DNA of 34,282 nucleotides from CAYSWH01 sp964434775 (GTDB lineage Bacteria; Patescibacteriota; JACMRA01): assembly GCA_964434775.1 (NCBI GenBank), contig CAYSWH010000018.1, positions 1 to 34,282 of the forward strand, written 5' to 3'. A program made the translations under genes and the position numbers. The notes under the pieces are model-generated. The model saw only the letters and a list, made by a program, of their open reading frames with translations, was not told where the DNA came from and searched no databases. Shown here in pieces: positions 1 to 8,648 of the stretch (positions within the stretch are counted from its first letter, which is position 1; every line of letters starts with the position of its first letter).

Positions 1-353
1 AGTATTACCATATACATCATCAAAACGATCTGCGTTATATTGCTCGTATAATTGTTATCAAGTCTAGACCCTTGTAGTTTAGTTTTGGGTTTTTGTCATT
101 AGACATTTTACAAAACCGATTTTTTTGTGGCTATTTCATGAGGCTAATTTTGAGTTATGCGACAAGCCTATTTAGTCACAACCAAACACACTCTAATTCT
201 TGCAAAAAATACTCCAACAATAACTTTTTCGTCGTCTCTTTTCAAAAAAGTAGAATTAGCCCGGCGTCAATTGCACTTTGGTTTAATTTACTCAAAAAAT
301 TGATTGCTACTTCTTGACAATTCTCCAAGAAAATCCTAGGTTCGTAAAGATTT
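1..353. other. Region before tRNA-Thr, no clear gene
   Basis: No convincing complete gene lies here. On the plus strand one frame is open from the window edge at base 3 to a TAG at 75-77 (24 codons). It could be the C-terminus of a gene that begins outside the window, but it is too short to identify. An open frame of 74 codons at 93-317 has no ribosome binding site and an ordinary AT-rich composition, so I treat it as chance. The end of the stretch carries the tRNA promoter. Confidence 0.4.
314..342 (+). promoter_or_regulatory. Promoter of tRNA-Thr
   Basis: TTGACA at 314-319 and TAGGTT at 337-342 are separated by 17 bp. A start near 349 would lie just ahead of the tRNA at 354, which fits a sigma70-type tRNA promoter. 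Predicted from sequence only. Confidence 0.6.
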
Positions 354-429
354 GCCATCATAGCTCAGCAGGTAGAGCGTTTCCATGGTAAGGAAAAGGT
401 CTCCGGTTCAAATCCGGATGATGGCTCCA
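354..429 (+). tRNA. tRNA-Thr (anticodon GGT)
   Basis: A full cloverleaf can be drawn. The acceptor stem is GCCATCA (354-360) with TGATGGC (419-425). The D stem is GCTC/GAGC (363-366, 375-378). The anticodon stem is TTTCC/GGAAA (380-384, 392-396) around the loop ATGGTAA, giving anticodon GGT, which reads ACC/ACU threonine codons. The T stem is TCCGG/CCGGA (402-406, 414-418) with loop TTCAAAT. The discriminator base is T at 426 and CCA is encoded at 427-429. It is a lone tRNA with its own promoter upstream and a hairpin terminator downstream. Confidence 0.95.
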
Positions 430-459
430 GAAAATCTAACAAGCATTTTTAATTAAATT

Positions 460-482
460 AGCGGCTAAAGGGCCGTTTTTTA
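460..482 (+). terminator. Rho-independent terminator after tRNA-Thr
   Basis: A short hairpin (460-465 pairing with 472-477, core CGGC/GCCG, loop TAAAGG) is followed by a T-run. It lies about 30 bp past the tRNA and overlaps the stop of the convergent GH3 gene, so it may also help stop transcription from that side. Confidence 0.65.
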
Positions 483-2072
483 TTTTAACTCCCTTTTAAT
501 CTTCAAAATTCTTAATAAAGATTCATCCACCCTCTTGCCGCTAATCTCGCCGGTTTCAATTAGATTTTCTAATTCGGCTTTTACGACTTCTTTTGGCTGC
601 GGCAAACTAACATACAATACTATATCCACTCCTGCATTAATGGATTGCTTGAGGGCTTCTCTTACGGAAATTCCCGTAGAAGCATGCAGTTGACCCATCC
701 CGTCAGTTACTACCAAGCCCTCATAACCTAGTTCTTCACGTAAAATATCTGTCAAAAAAATCTTGGAAGTTGAAGCCGAGTTCTCATCAATTTGTTTGTA
801 AACCAAATGTCCTACCATTACAAATTTGGAGTCAAGGTTTTCTTTGAACGGTATTAAATCAGATTTTTCCCATTCCTGCCTACTCTTATCAATTACAGGT
901 AAAACTATGTGAGAGTCTTCTATTGTCGAGCCGTGACCGGGAAAGTGTTTAAGCGTTGTAAATACTTTTTGTTCTTGATGACATTTAATATATTCATTTA
1001 TTTTCTCGGAGACAATTGACGGGTCTGAAGAAATTGTTCGGTGATTAATAAAGGCCGTATTGATATTTGTTAGGTCGGCAACGGGTGAGAAATTAAGATT
1101 AATATTGACTTCGTATAACGTTTTGGCTCTCTCCTTAGCCAAGTCACATATTTGAGCCTTATCCAAATTTAACCACTCGCTTTGTCCTACCGTCTCATCC
1201 CAAAAAATTCTTTTTACAGGTCTGCCTTCTTGATCAGTAGAAATAAATAAAGGAATTTGCTGATTTGTTGATTGGATTGAATTGCTAAATCGGACCACCT
1301 GCCCACTGCTTTCTACATTATAACCCATTAAAATAACTCCTCCCAAATTCAGTTCACGGAATGAGCCGTCTTGACCGGTTAAATTATTCCCTTGCACACT
1401 AAACATAAGTAATTGACCGGCTTTTTGGGAAAGACTCATGTTTGCAATTATAGATTTTAACTCTTCATCAGTTTTGAGCCATAGAGGATTAATAAACTCA
1501 CCCCTTTCTTTTTTTCCGGATATAAATTGCTCAAATTGTCGATTTATATGATTCTCTAATTCTTGTAGAGTTTCTCTTTCTCTTAGAAGATCTTGGATTT
1601 TTTGCTGAGTAATTTGCTGATTGGAAATATCAAGAGTTGTTACAAAAGCATTTTTATCTAATCTTTTCTCAAGATTAATCAGATTTAAATTCTCAACCAA
1701 CTCTTGCTCTTTTTCAACCTTATCCAATTTAATTCTAATTTCATCCACCTTTTCTCTGTAGATAAAGTAATTAATCTGAGTAAGTTCAAAATTGTGTTTT
1801 TCAATTTGCTCAATTTTATCATTATCAAAATAATCAAGCAATTTAGGTTCTTCTTGAATAGTCCTAATAATTTTAACTTCTTTGTCTTCGTCAATATTAT
1901 CCGATCCGAAAAGCTTATAGACTTCATAGCTACTGGTTAAATCCTTTCTTAAAGACAAATAATTTTCCTTTTTCCTATTCAGTTCTAAACTAAATAAATA
2001 AGAACCCATAACTAAAAGCAGGAAAGCTAATGTCGAAAAAAGAACAGAAGCAACCAAAAAAGTCCTTTTCAT
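480..2072 (-). CDS. Membrane-anchored GH3 glycosidase, NagZ-like
   Basis: 530 aa. Residues about 5-28 form one membrane segment, so the enzyme probably sits outside the membrane on an N-terminal anchor. Residues 30-190 are polar and helical with coiled-coil character and are unlike any catalytic domain; this is an added stalk. Residues about 200-530 are a glycoside hydrolase family 3 barrel: STDQEG at 279-284, KHFPGHG at 375-381, the D386/H388 pair typical of beta-N-acetylhexosaminidases, and VVTDGM at 454-459 with D457 as the likely nucleophile. In NagZ-type enzymes this fold removes N-acetylglucosamine from cell wall fragments; the substrate here is inferred. It follows the cytochrome b5-like gene by 5 bp and is probably co-transcribed with it. 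Confidence 0.85.
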   Translation of the reverse strand: MKRTFLVASVLFSTLAFLLLVMGSYLFSLELNRKKENYLSLRKDLTSSYEVYKLFGSDNIDEDKEVKIIRTIQEEPKLLDYFDNDKIEQIEKHNFELTQINYFIYREKVDEIRIKLDKVEKEQELVENLNLINLEKRLDKNAFVTTLDISNQQITQQKIQDLLRERETLQELENHINRQFEQFISGKKERGEFINPLWLKTDEELKSIIANMSLSQKAGQLLMFSVQGNNLTGQDGSFRELNLGGVILMGYNVESSGQVVRFSNSIQSTNQQIPLFISTDQEGRPVKRIFWDETVGQSEWLNLDKAQICDLAKERAKTLYEVNINLNFSPVADLTNINTAFINHRTISSDPSIVSEKINEYIKCHQEQKVFTTLKHFPGHGSTIEDSHIVLPVIDKSRQEWEKSDLIPFKENLDSKFVMVGHLVYKQIDENSASTSKIFLTDILREELGYEGLVVTDGMGQLHASTGISVREALKQSINAGVDIVLYVSLPQPKEVVKAELENLIETGEISGKRVDESLLRILKIKRELK

Positions 2073-2077
2073 AAAAC

Positions 2078-2485
2078 TTATTCTTCCAAATAGCCGACCA
2101 CCGGATATTTTCTTTCAATAATATCTCCGCCCATTATGTTTAAGTATATTGAAGAATCCTTGCCGGCAAAAAAATTATAGGTTCCTCCTTGACCGTACAA
2201 ATCCCGACGCTCGGAAACATCATAAACCTTTCCGTTCAAGCCTACATAAATTGGCTTACTTTCATCACTTCCGTTATATTTACTTAACTCTTCCGGAGTA
2301 AACTTTTGTCCGGTAAAATCAGGGTCATTTTTAAGGTCTTCCGCTACCTCTTTTTTTTCAGTAATGCCAAGTACATTACTACCTCCTAAGCTGCCTGACC
2401 CGGTTAATACAATCAAGAGTCCGGAAAATAAAATAAGAACTACAAAAATTAGTAAAGCGGTTCCTAAAAAAGTTTTTTTATCCAT
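2078..2485 (-). CDS. Membrane-anchored cytochrome b5/MAPR-like heme protein
   Basis: 135 aa. One membrane segment (residues about 7-29) and a short linker lead into a cytochrome b5-like domain from about residue 57 to the end. The segment LYGQGGTYNFFAGKDSS (96-112) matches the signature of the membrane-associated progesterone receptor (MAPR) group, where a tyrosine rather than two histidines binds heme. Both tyrosines of that motif (Y97, Y103) are present and no b5-type His pair is seen. Electron transfer or heme handling is possible; no function is shown by context. It is the first gene of a two-gene unit with the GH3 enzyme. Confidence 0.8.
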   Translation of the reverse strand: MDKKTFLGTALLIFVVLILFSGLLIVLTGSGSLGGSNVLGITEKKEVAEDLKNDPDFTGQKFTPEELSKYNGSDESKPIYVGLNGKVYDVSERRDLYGQGGTYNFFAGKDSSIYLNIMGGDIIERKYPVVGYLEE

Positions 2486-2985
2486 AACTCAGTAGATTAG
2501 AAAAAAATTATTTAATATTTCAGTGTTTAGAAAATATTACAGGTTCAGGAATTTGTAAAGTAATTCACCATAGTCGATCCGAGCATAACCCGTGTACACT
2601 TGTCATGGTAAACTTGTTTCGACATCTTATTATTGGCAGGATCATAAAATAAATTGAACTCGTACTGTCATGCTAAGCTTGTTTCGGAATGCCTTCGAAT
2701 AGATCCTGAAATAAATTCAGGATGACGTCGACTTTTCAGGATGACTGTGTGGTAAATTCAGGATGACCACTTGGTAAGTGACGAAGAAAATTTTGGAAAT
2801 GTCTAGGTTTAAATTGGGTTTAGCCGTAATTGAATAGAGATAAATCCGATTCTTTAACAAATGTATAAACCAAACTAAGTTGTCTTGACTTTTTCAGGTC
2901 AATGATGAAGTATTAATTCTGCAAATTAAATCTTCCGATTCACAATTTTGAATTTTATAAGAAAATCTGAGCTACTTAACCGGCC
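2486..2985. other. Intergenic region between divergent genes, repeat-bearing
   Basis: 500 bp without a credible gene. Most of it is one copy of the family-1 repeat (2570-2812). A TTGACT at 2885-2890 heads a short inverted repeat (TTGAC...GTCAA) that could belong to the promoter of the plus-strand gene at 2986, but no well-spaced -10 box is evident. Confidence 0.6.
2570..2812 (+). repeat. Dispersed repeat family 1, copy 1
   Basis: The copy shares an ordered set of blocks with 4761-4942, 14025-14122 and (inverted) 27361-27567. It begins with ATAGTCGATCCGA, passes through CTTGTTTCGGAAT and CTTCGAA, contains the hairpin-forming GATCCTGAAATAAATTCAGG, and ends with short TTCAGGATGAC units and TAGGTTTAA. 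In this copy the first block is partly duplicated. The ATCCTGAA/TTCAGGAT arms would fold into a stem-loop, as in REP-type elements. No coding capacity. Confidence 0.85.
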
Positions 2986-3564
2986 ATGAAAAACCTACAC
3001 ATCAACTGGTACGTATTAATTATCAAGTTATTTTTGGCATATTTTGCAGTCTATTTGGGTTTTACCTACGGCTATCATCTTTTAGCTCCGGAACCTGTAA
3101 AATACAGAGAATATAGTTTTGTAGAAGAAAACGCCACTATTTTATTAAGACCAATCATGGAATTATTTTTTCATGGTAAGATCGGACACTTTTACAATTG
3201 GGACCATATTAAAAGTGAGGAAATTAACTCAAATTATTTACCGGTAAAAGTGCGCTCATCTCAAAATGACTCTATTGATTTTGAGCACTCACTTTCTCTT
3301 TACGGAACCTATCTAAATTTATTCGGCATTCAGGAAGCTGTAATGCTTGAACCAAAATACTATGAAGAGACTTGGAGTATTGTTATCTGTTCGGAACAAG
3401 AGGACAAATGCTACAAGTCAAATGTCTTACACCAAGGTCCGGTTAAACTTTTAATTTACGACGATATGAAAGTTTGGGGCCTTACCGAAAACGGAAGATT
3501 TATAGAGATTAAAGTACTAGGTTATATTGACAGAAATAAGTACCGAAGCTTAGTCTTTATTTAA
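2986..3564 (+). CDS. Hypothetical membrane-anchored protein
   Basis: 192 aa, not recognised. Residues about 9-29 form one membrane segment, and the remaining 160 residues are predicted soluble, mixed alpha/beta, with a Cys pair near residues 137 and 144 (CSEQEDKC). Orientation across the membrane cannot be settled; few positive charges precede the segment. The start ATG has no Shine-Dalgarno site. It ends 24 bp before trpS on the same strand, so the two are probably one transcript, without an obvious functional link. Confidence 0.65.
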   Translation: MKNLHINWYVLIIKLFLAYFAVYLGFTYGYHLLAPEPVKYREYSFVEENATILLRPIMELFFHGKIGHFYNWDHIKSEEINSNYLPVKVRSSQNDSIDFEHSLSLYGTYLNLFGIQEAVMLEPKYYEETWSIVICSEQEDKCYKSNVLHQGPVKLLIYDDMKVWGLTENGRFIEIKVLGYIDRNKYRSLVFI

Positions 3565-3588
3565 CATACCAAATAAGAACTTAATAAA

Positions 3589-4632
3589 ATGACTAAAACT
3601 ATACTGACCGGTCTTCGCGCTAATTCCACCTTGACTTTGGGGAATTATTTGGGAGCAATTTTGCCAATGGTAAAGATTCAAAATAATCTCCAAGACAGAG
3701 ACAAACTTTTTTTGTTTATTCCTGATCTTCATTCGTTTGTAACTCCGATAAACCATCAAGAACTTTATCAAAGCTGCCTAAATAATGTAAAAATATATAT
3801 TGCCGCAGGCATAAAACCATATCTGGACAACATATTTTTGTATCGTCAAAGTTATATACCGGCACACAGTGAATTGACATGGATACTTTCCTGTTTTAGC
3901 TACTATGGAGAAATGCAGAGAATGACTCAATTTAAAGACAAATCAGCTAGTCAAGGTCATAATATTTCAGTGGGACTATTTACCTATCCAATCCTAATGG
4001 CAGCAGACATATTACTTTACGATGCAAATTACGTTCCGGTTGGCGAAGATCAGAAGCAGCATTTGGAGCTGACTAGAAATGTAGGATTAAGAATGAATCA
4101 AAAATTTAAAGATATATTTCCTGAAGGGCTATTTCAAGTTCCCGAAGCATGGGACAAGCAATTGGAATTTATGAATTTGGAAGAAGGAGTAAGAATCAGG
4201 AGTCTCACCAAACCTGAAAGTAAGATGAGCAAATCAGTTGAAGATCCTAAAGGAACTATTATATTAACAGAGGAGCCCAAACATGCTGCCAAAAAAATTA
4301 TGGGAGCCACCACAGACAACTTGGGTCAAATTAACTGGGATTGGCAAAATCAACCCGGAATTACCAATTTACTTCAACTACACTCTCTATTTAGGGAACA
4401 ATCTTTTGAAGAAACCAGGAATCTTTGGATAGGTCAAAACTCATATGGAAATCTAAAAAAAGAGGTGGCATCCTTAGTTTCCGACTTCTTAAGTGACTTC
4501 CAGAAGAAATTAAAGAATATTTCAGACTATGAGGCTGAGGAGACCCTTCAGGCAGGAGAACGAAAAGCAGCCAAAATGGCAAACCGCACCTTATATAAAG
4601 TTCAAAGAGCTGTAGGTATTAGAAAGTGTTAA
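3589..4632 (+). CDS. trpS: Tryptophanyl-tRNA synthetase
   Basis: 347 aa, the usual length for bacterial TrpRS, a class I synthetase that charges tRNA-Trp. The HIGH-equivalent is TLGN at 16-19 within TLTLGNYLGA, and the KMSKS loop is exact at 212-216. Between them lie the family segments PILMAADILLYDANYVPVGE and DQKQHLELTR, which shape the active site. The C-terminus ends with the conserved helix MANRTLYKVQRAVG. No ribosome binding site precedes the ATG. It follows a hypothetical membrane gene by 24 bp. No T-box leader or other regulatory structure is evident upstream. Confidence 0.96.
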   Translation: MTKTILTGLRANSTLTLGNYLGAILPMVKIQNNLQDRDKLFLFIPDLHSFVTPINHQELYQSCLNNVKIYIAAGIKPYLDNIFLYRQSYIPAHSELTWILSCFSYYGEMQRMTQFKDKSASQGHNISVGLFTYPILMAADILLYDANYVPVGEDQKQHLELTRNVGLRMNQKFKDIFPEGLFQVPEAWDKQLEFMNLEEGVRIRSLTKPESKMSKSVEDPKGTIILTEEPKHAAKKIMGATTDNLGQINWDWQNQPGITNLLQLHSLFREQSFEETRNLWIGQNSYGNLKKEVASLVSDFLSDFQKKLKNISDYEAEETLQAGERKAAKMANRTLYKVQRAVGIRKC

Positions 4633-4686
4633 TATTTCCCGTATCTTAATAAATACCATCCACATATGGCAACCTACTCAGACACT

Positions 4687-4730
4687 TCCTGCCCCTTTGT
4701 CCTTAGGACATTCCCCCCGAGTGGGGAAAT
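4687..4730 (+). repeat. Dispersed repeat family 2, copy 1
   Basis: This GC-rich block inside AT-rich DNA ends with TTCCCCCCGAGTGGGGAAAT, whose TTCCCC and GGGGAA arms pair. It is related to 15981-16037 and, inverted, 27015-27070. Confidence 0.7.
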
Positions 4731-4760
4731 TCGCTCTCTTAATTAGACTTGTCGCTTAAT

Positions 4761-4942
4761 ATAGTCGATCCGAACATAACCTATACACACTTGTCATATG
4801 GTCACCGAACTTGTTTCGGAATCCCTTCGAAGAGATCCTGAAATAAATTCAGAATGATGTCGACTTTTCAGGATGATAGGTTGCAAATTCAGGATGACCA
4901 ATTGGCAAGTGACGGAGAAAAATCTGGAATTGTTTAGGTTTA
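4761..4942 (+). repeat. Dispersed repeat family 1, copy 2
   Basis: It has the same block order as 2570-2812: ATAGTCGATCCGAACATAAC, CTTGTTTCGGAAT, CTTCGAA, GATCCTGAAATAAATTCAG, TTCAGGATGA units, then TAGGTTTAA. It lacks the internal duplication of copy 1. Confidence 0.85.
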
Positions 4943-5074
4943 AGAGGGGGTGGCTATACAAGATTAACCGCATAAAATAGTCTCAAAAATAGGTTTCACA
5001 ACAAAATTAAAGTCTTCTGAAGCATGAAAAAACTGGACCGCCAAGACCCCGGTAAAAGGACTAAGCCTTATTTG

Positions 5075-6064
5075 CTAATTATTCTTAAATTCCTCTATCT
5101 TTTCTTGGAAATCCTCAAACGGCAAAGCACCGGAAATAGTCTCGTTATCTCCTGTGTCCAAGTTGTATAGAATACTGGTTGGAGTAGTTTGAACACCTAA
5201 TTCTTTAGCTTTGGCTACCGAATCATCAACTTTTTGCTTATATTTACCTGAATCTAAACATTCGTTAAATTGTTCTTTATCCAAGTCAATATCATCAACT
5301 CTATCTTTCAGTGACTCAGCTTCGGAAATATTATTATCCAAAATATAGTCAGCCATATCCCAAAACTTTTCACCTCCACCCTGTTCTTGAGCACACTCCA
5401 TGGATTGAGCTAAACCTTCAGACTTGGCCGGAGAAATAATCGGTAGGTTTCGATAGACAATAGCCAATTCCCCCTTGTACTCTTCTTCCAACTGAATAAG
5501 CGTATCGTGAATTCTGCCGCAGTAAGGACAATTCAGATCGGTATAGACAATCAAGGCATATTTAGCATTTTCATCACCAAGCCAAGCTTGTTCCGGAGAA
5601 GGTTTGTCTACCTCCAAATTAGTATTAACACCTTTTCTTTCCGGACGATACTCAGGAGAGAATTTGTCAAAGGCTGCATAGATACTGTCTATGTCCTCTT
5701 TGGCACCGGTAGCTTCATTGGCTAATTCATACATTTGTTTGTTGTTATTCTCTAATTCGGTAACTTTTTGATTTAGACCGTATACCATAAAAAGACTGAA
5801 ACCGTTAATCAAAACCAAGAAGGAAACAAGAGCACTTAATGTAAAAATTCCAAATACTTTTACATCCTTTTTGCTAAAGGTAAAGCCATTTTTATCTTTT
5901 TTGAAATCGGACCCTTGATCTTTGGAAGTTTCCATAGACTCTTTGAGGTCGTTCTCTTTTACTTCAACATTCGTTGTGTCCTTGTCCGAAGTGTTGGTTT
6001 GTTTCTTTTCGTCTTCGGAGCTTTTGTTTGATTGAACAGTTTTTTTGGTTTTATGTTTGGACAT
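5075..6064 (-). CDS. Membrane-anchored DsbA-like thiol oxidoreductase
   Basis: 329 aa. Residues 1-68 are highly charged and low in complexity, and residues about 70-96 form a single membrane segment. A short coiled-coil linker follows, and residues about 155-329 form a DsbA/thioredoxin-4 type domain. The active site is CPYC at 179-182 (CPYCGRIHD) and the cis-proline loop is TTPT at 293-296. Two more cysteines (near 224 and 269) could form a structural disulfide. By family knowledge it should introduce or shuffle disulfides in exported proteins; the inside-facing tail is inferred. A TTGTCA/TATACT promoter lies upstream, and an AGGA lies ahead of the ATG. Confidence 0.85.
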   Translation of the reverse strand: MSKHKTKKTVQSNKSSEDEKKQTNTSDKDTTNVEVKENDLKESMETSKDQGSDFKKDKNGFTFSKKDVKVFGIFTLSALVSFLVLINGFSLFMVYGLNQKVTELENNNKQMYELANEATGAKEDIDSIYAAFDKFSPEYRPERKGVNTNLEVDKPSPEQAWLGDENAKYALIVYTDLNCPYCGRIHDTLIQLEEEYKGELAIVYRNLPIISPAKSEGLAQSMECAQEQGGGEKFWDMADYILDNNISEAESLKDRVDDIDLDKEQFNECLDSGKYKQKVDDSVAKAKELGVQTTPTSILYNLDTGDNETISGALPFEDFQEKIEEFKNN

Positions 6065-6133
6065 ATTTATTTTCCTACTTTTTAACTTTAAATTTTATTA
6101 TATTATATAATTAGTAAATTAACTTTAGACGTG

Positions 6134-6162
6134 AGTATATTTTTATTATTCTTTTTTGACAA
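6134..6162 (-). promoter_or_regulatory. Promoter of the DsbA-like gene
   Basis: Read on the minus strand, TTGTCA (6157-6162) and TATACT (6134-6139) are 17 bp apart. The predicted start near 6127 leaves a leader of about 60 nt with an AGGA ahead of the ATG at 6064. Confidence 0.55.
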
Positions 6163-6256
6163 GCATACTTTCAAAATTGATTTCTTCGGATAATCACAAA
6201 TTTCAATTACTTATTTACGCTCCGAGCAGAAATAGCAAAATCCGAAAAATTAATTC

Positions 6257-6336
6257 AAATAGCCTAAGTTTTACTTGGCAAACCCCCATCTTCTATTGGA
6301 GAAAGAACGCCGGAAATTGATTAAATGAGGCTATTT
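6257..6336. repeat. Inverted repeat around the end of the FemAB-like gene
   Basis: AAATAGCCT at 6257-6265 and AGGCTATTT at 6328-6336 are perfect 9-bp arms separated by 62 nt. The right arm covers the stop codon of the FemAB-like gene. It could close a 3' end RNA structure; no T-run follows, so it is not a simple terminator. Confidence 0.4.
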
Positions 6337-7518
6337 ATTTTTCAAAAAGCGAGTAAATTGTATTACAAGCATAATCAAATGATACTTCCAAGTTTCATAG
6401 ACTAAGTCCACAGGACCAAGCCAAGACTTAGTTTCTCCACGATAATTCTGCTTAAACTTGCCATACCCCTTTTCTTCGGAATATCCACCCAAGTCATAAT
6501 ATCTCACTTTATCAGGTTCATTAGAGTTTTCGGCCGCTACTATCCAGGTAACTACCAAATGAAGTAGATATTGACCATAATTTTTTAAAGAGTATTCTGT
6601 ATTACCCCCATAAAGATAAACTACATTACGGTTCAAGATTATTCCAATCCAACAGGCATGTGCTAACCCGTTTTGATCCCGAAGTACAATTACCCGTGAA
6701 AAGTCTTGATTAAATAATGTTTCCAAGTATTCTTTGGTATGTAAGTGAAATTCTTGCCTTTGACCGGTTTGATTGAGTAGTTTCCAAGCATCTTCAAAGT
6801 TGCCGGGGGTTTTGTCGATATTTATGTGCCAATTTTTTTGCAAACTTTTCCGGGTGTAGCGTCTTACATTTTGATTTGTTCTTTTCCAAAAGTCATTATT
6901 TAACTCAAAAAACTTTTGGAAGTCAATATTGTTCAAATCTTGAGAGTGTATGCTGATCGGCGATCTTACTTTGTCACTGTCGGTGACAATTTGTTTGCTC
7001 GGCAAAAGCCTAATATCTCGACAATCCAAAACAATGGTTTGCAGATATTGCAACGACTTAACATCCAGTAGTGCTTTTTGCTTTAACTCTTTCTCAAAAA
7101 AATCCTTTATCTGTCGATTATTTTGAAAACCTGCGTATTTGGAAACTGTTTCATCAAAATCGTGCTTTAAAAAAAGAATTTGGTTTTCTTTAGCCAGTTG
7201 CACAACCTTGGCATAAAACTTCTTTAATTCATCCTTCAATAAATCCTCATTAAGTTGGTTTTCATTTATTTCCTCTTTTTTTGACTTGGGAAACTCGGTA
7301 AACTTTGCAGTATTTAACTGCAATAGAATAGGGCCTTTGGGAATATAAAAAAATGAAGTGTTAAAAAAATATGGGTACTCGTAGATTATTGCTTGCAATC
7401 GATAACCGGCAAACTGATGAATAACTTCATGTTTTTTGTGATCTTTCGGATTGGCTTGAATCCAAAAATCCGACCACTGCCTTGATTGTAAGAAAAACGG
7501 TAAATTTACAGACATCAT
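6331..7518 (-). CDS. FemAB-like peptidyltransferase
   Basis: About 395 aa. The tandem GNAT-like fold of the FemABX family is seen best at the C-terminus: YYDLGGYSEEKGYGKFKQ, followed by GETKSWLGPVDLVYETWKY. These enzymes use aminoacyl-tRNA to add amino acids to the peptidoglycan stem peptide (FemX, MurM), or occasionally to modify proteins; the substrate here is unknown. A TTG three bases upstream is possible, but the ATG at 7518 or the adjacent ATG at 7515 is more likely. It follows the APH-type kinase gene by 15 bp and probably shares its transcript. Confidence 0.8.
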   Translation of the reverse strand: MMSVNLPFFLQSRQWSDFWIQANPKDHKKHEVIHQFAGYRLQAIIYEYPYFFNTSFFYIPKGPILLQLNTAKFTEFPKSKKEEINENQLNEDLLKDELKKFYAKVVQLAKENQILFLKHDFDETVSKYAGFQNNRQIKDFFEKELKQKALLDVKSLQYLQTIVLDCRDIRLLPSKQIVTDSDKVRSPISIHSQDLNNIDFQKFFELNNDFWKRTNQNVRRYTRKSLQKNWHINIDKTPGNFEDAWKLLNQTGQRQEFHLHTKEYLETLFNQDFSRVIVLRDQNGLAHACWIGIILNRNVVYLYGGNTEYSLKNYGQYLLHLVVTWIVAAENSNEPDKVRYYDLGGYSEEKGYGKFKQNYRGETKSWLGPVDLVYETWKYHLIMLVIQFTRFLKNK

Positions 7519-7533
7519 CAACTAAGAATTAGG

Positions 7534-8583
7534 CTAACTCAATTTAGAATAAGTGTCAAAGATCGATCTGAAACCCAAAGTAAAATTTTCAAAATTATGG
7601 TACAAATAACTCAGACGTTTATGAATTCTTTTGAGGACAAAATCCGTCCGGCAATTATTATGGTAATAACGTTTCTGCTCAAAGCTTAAATTTTGGGCAG
7701 TTAGTAGAAAGTTAAGCAACATTCCTTCATAAAACTCTTCATATCTTAAGGAGTTTGTTTGTAGGTATGTCTGAATGAAAACCTTTGCCAGCTTAATATT
7801 TTCCTTCGTTGTAGGTTCTTCTCGAAATGACATCACAAACATGGAAATAATCAATTCAAGTACCGAAGAAGAAATTTTACTTTCATCCAAATCAATAATT
7901 GCTTTAACACGATCGTTTTCATTAAAAAAAAGATTATTGTGAAAATAATCTCCGTGAACTAAACAGTTACCTGTAAAATTTATTTTTTTAGGAAGCAGCT
8001 TCAGATATTTGTCCAAAGATTTTTTCTTTAACTCAAGAATTTCTAAAGTCACTTCGTCCAATTCATCCTCATTACCGGAATTGATTTTCTGTAAGATAAG
8101 CTCTTTTAGTCGAACATTTTCGTCTTGAAAAGATTTTGTCTCTAAAATCTTAATATCATGCCTCTTTATTCGCGGCAGTACTTTATTTTTTGAGGCTAAG
8201 TGCAGTTTGGCTAAGTAGCTGCTGCTCGAGATTAGAGATTTTGTTCTATCCTTAACTTCTTCAAATGATTTACCTTGAATAAACGGAAACAAACTAAAAA
8301 CAGAATTTTCGTATAAAAAGTAAGGTTCATTTTCATTCGTCTTAAAAGGTAGTACTACCGGCAACCCCTGCTTATATAAAAAATCAGAGGCCGAATATAT
8401 TTCTCTAACCCTCCCAGGTTTCAATTGGAGGTATTTTTTTAGAAAATATGATTTCTTGTCTGTATGCACAATCAGACATCTGTTAGTAAAACTGTGAGCG
8501 ACCTGACTACTGCTGACTATCTTTTCAGATTCAAGTATGTCGTATCTTCTATGCAAATGAAAATTCAGTGAGCTTGAGAGCAT
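7534..8583 (-). CDS. APH-type small-molecule phosphotransferase
   Basis: 349 aa with the aminoglycoside phosphotransferase/choline kinase-like fold. The Brenner motif HGDYFHNN is at 210-217, with D212 as the catalytic base. The metal-binding IIDLDES follows at 229-235. An N-terminal lobe (residues 20-100) with SYFLKKY fits the ATP-binding lysine strand. Members phosphorylate choline, homoserine, sugars or antibiotics, and sequence alone does not choose between them. The pairing with a FemAB-like transferase suggests a role in cell surface building, which is inference. The rpoB terminator ends only about 20 bp upstream and no clear promoter fits between, so it may depend on read-through. Confidence 0.75.
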   Translation of the reverse strand: MLSSSLNFHLHRRYDILESEKIVSSSQVAHSFTNRCLIVHTDKKSYFLKKYLQLKPGRVREIYSASDFLYKQGLPVVLPFKTNENEPYFLYENSVFSLFPFIQGKSFEEVKDRTKSLISSSSYLAKLHLASKNKVLPRIKRHDIKILETKSFQDENVRLKELILQKINSGNEDELDEVTLEILELKKKSLDKYLKLLPKKINFTGNCLVHGDYFHNNLFFNENDRVKAIIDLDESKISSSVLELIISMFVMSFREEPTTKENIKLAKVFIQTYLQTNSLRYEEFYEGMLLNFLLTAQNLSFEQKRYYHNNCRTDFVLKRIHKRLSYLYHNFENFTLGFRSIFDTYSKLS

Positions 8584-8601
8584 GCGACTCGAATAGTATT
8601 T

Positions 8602-8628
8602 AAAAAAAGACGATCTCCGGGACCGTCT
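8602..8628 (-). terminator. Rho-independent terminator of rpoB
   Basis: On the minus strand AGACGGTC pairs with GATCGTCT (8 bp with one G-U) around the loop CCGGA, followed by seven T residues. It starts about 20 bp beyond the rpoB stop, and is the strongest terminator of the window. Confidence 0.85.
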
Positions 8629-8648
8629 CTTGATTTGTACCTAAAAAA

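Larger units (their letters stand above)
4633..5074. other. Intergenic region with two repeat families
   Basis: About 440 bp between the convergent ends of trpS and the DsbA-like gene. It holds one copy of family 2 (4687-4730) and one of family 1 (4761-4942); both can form hairpins and may end transcription from either side. The last 130 bp show nothing recognisable. Confidence 0.6.

Noticed and set aside
93..317. Open frame of 74 codons before the tRNA
   Set aside because: It has no ribosome binding site or recognisable protein pattern, and it overlaps the tRNA promoter.
3565..3588. T-box or riboswitch ahead of trpS
   Set aside because: Only 24 bp separate trpS from the preceding gene, with no stem-loop structure.
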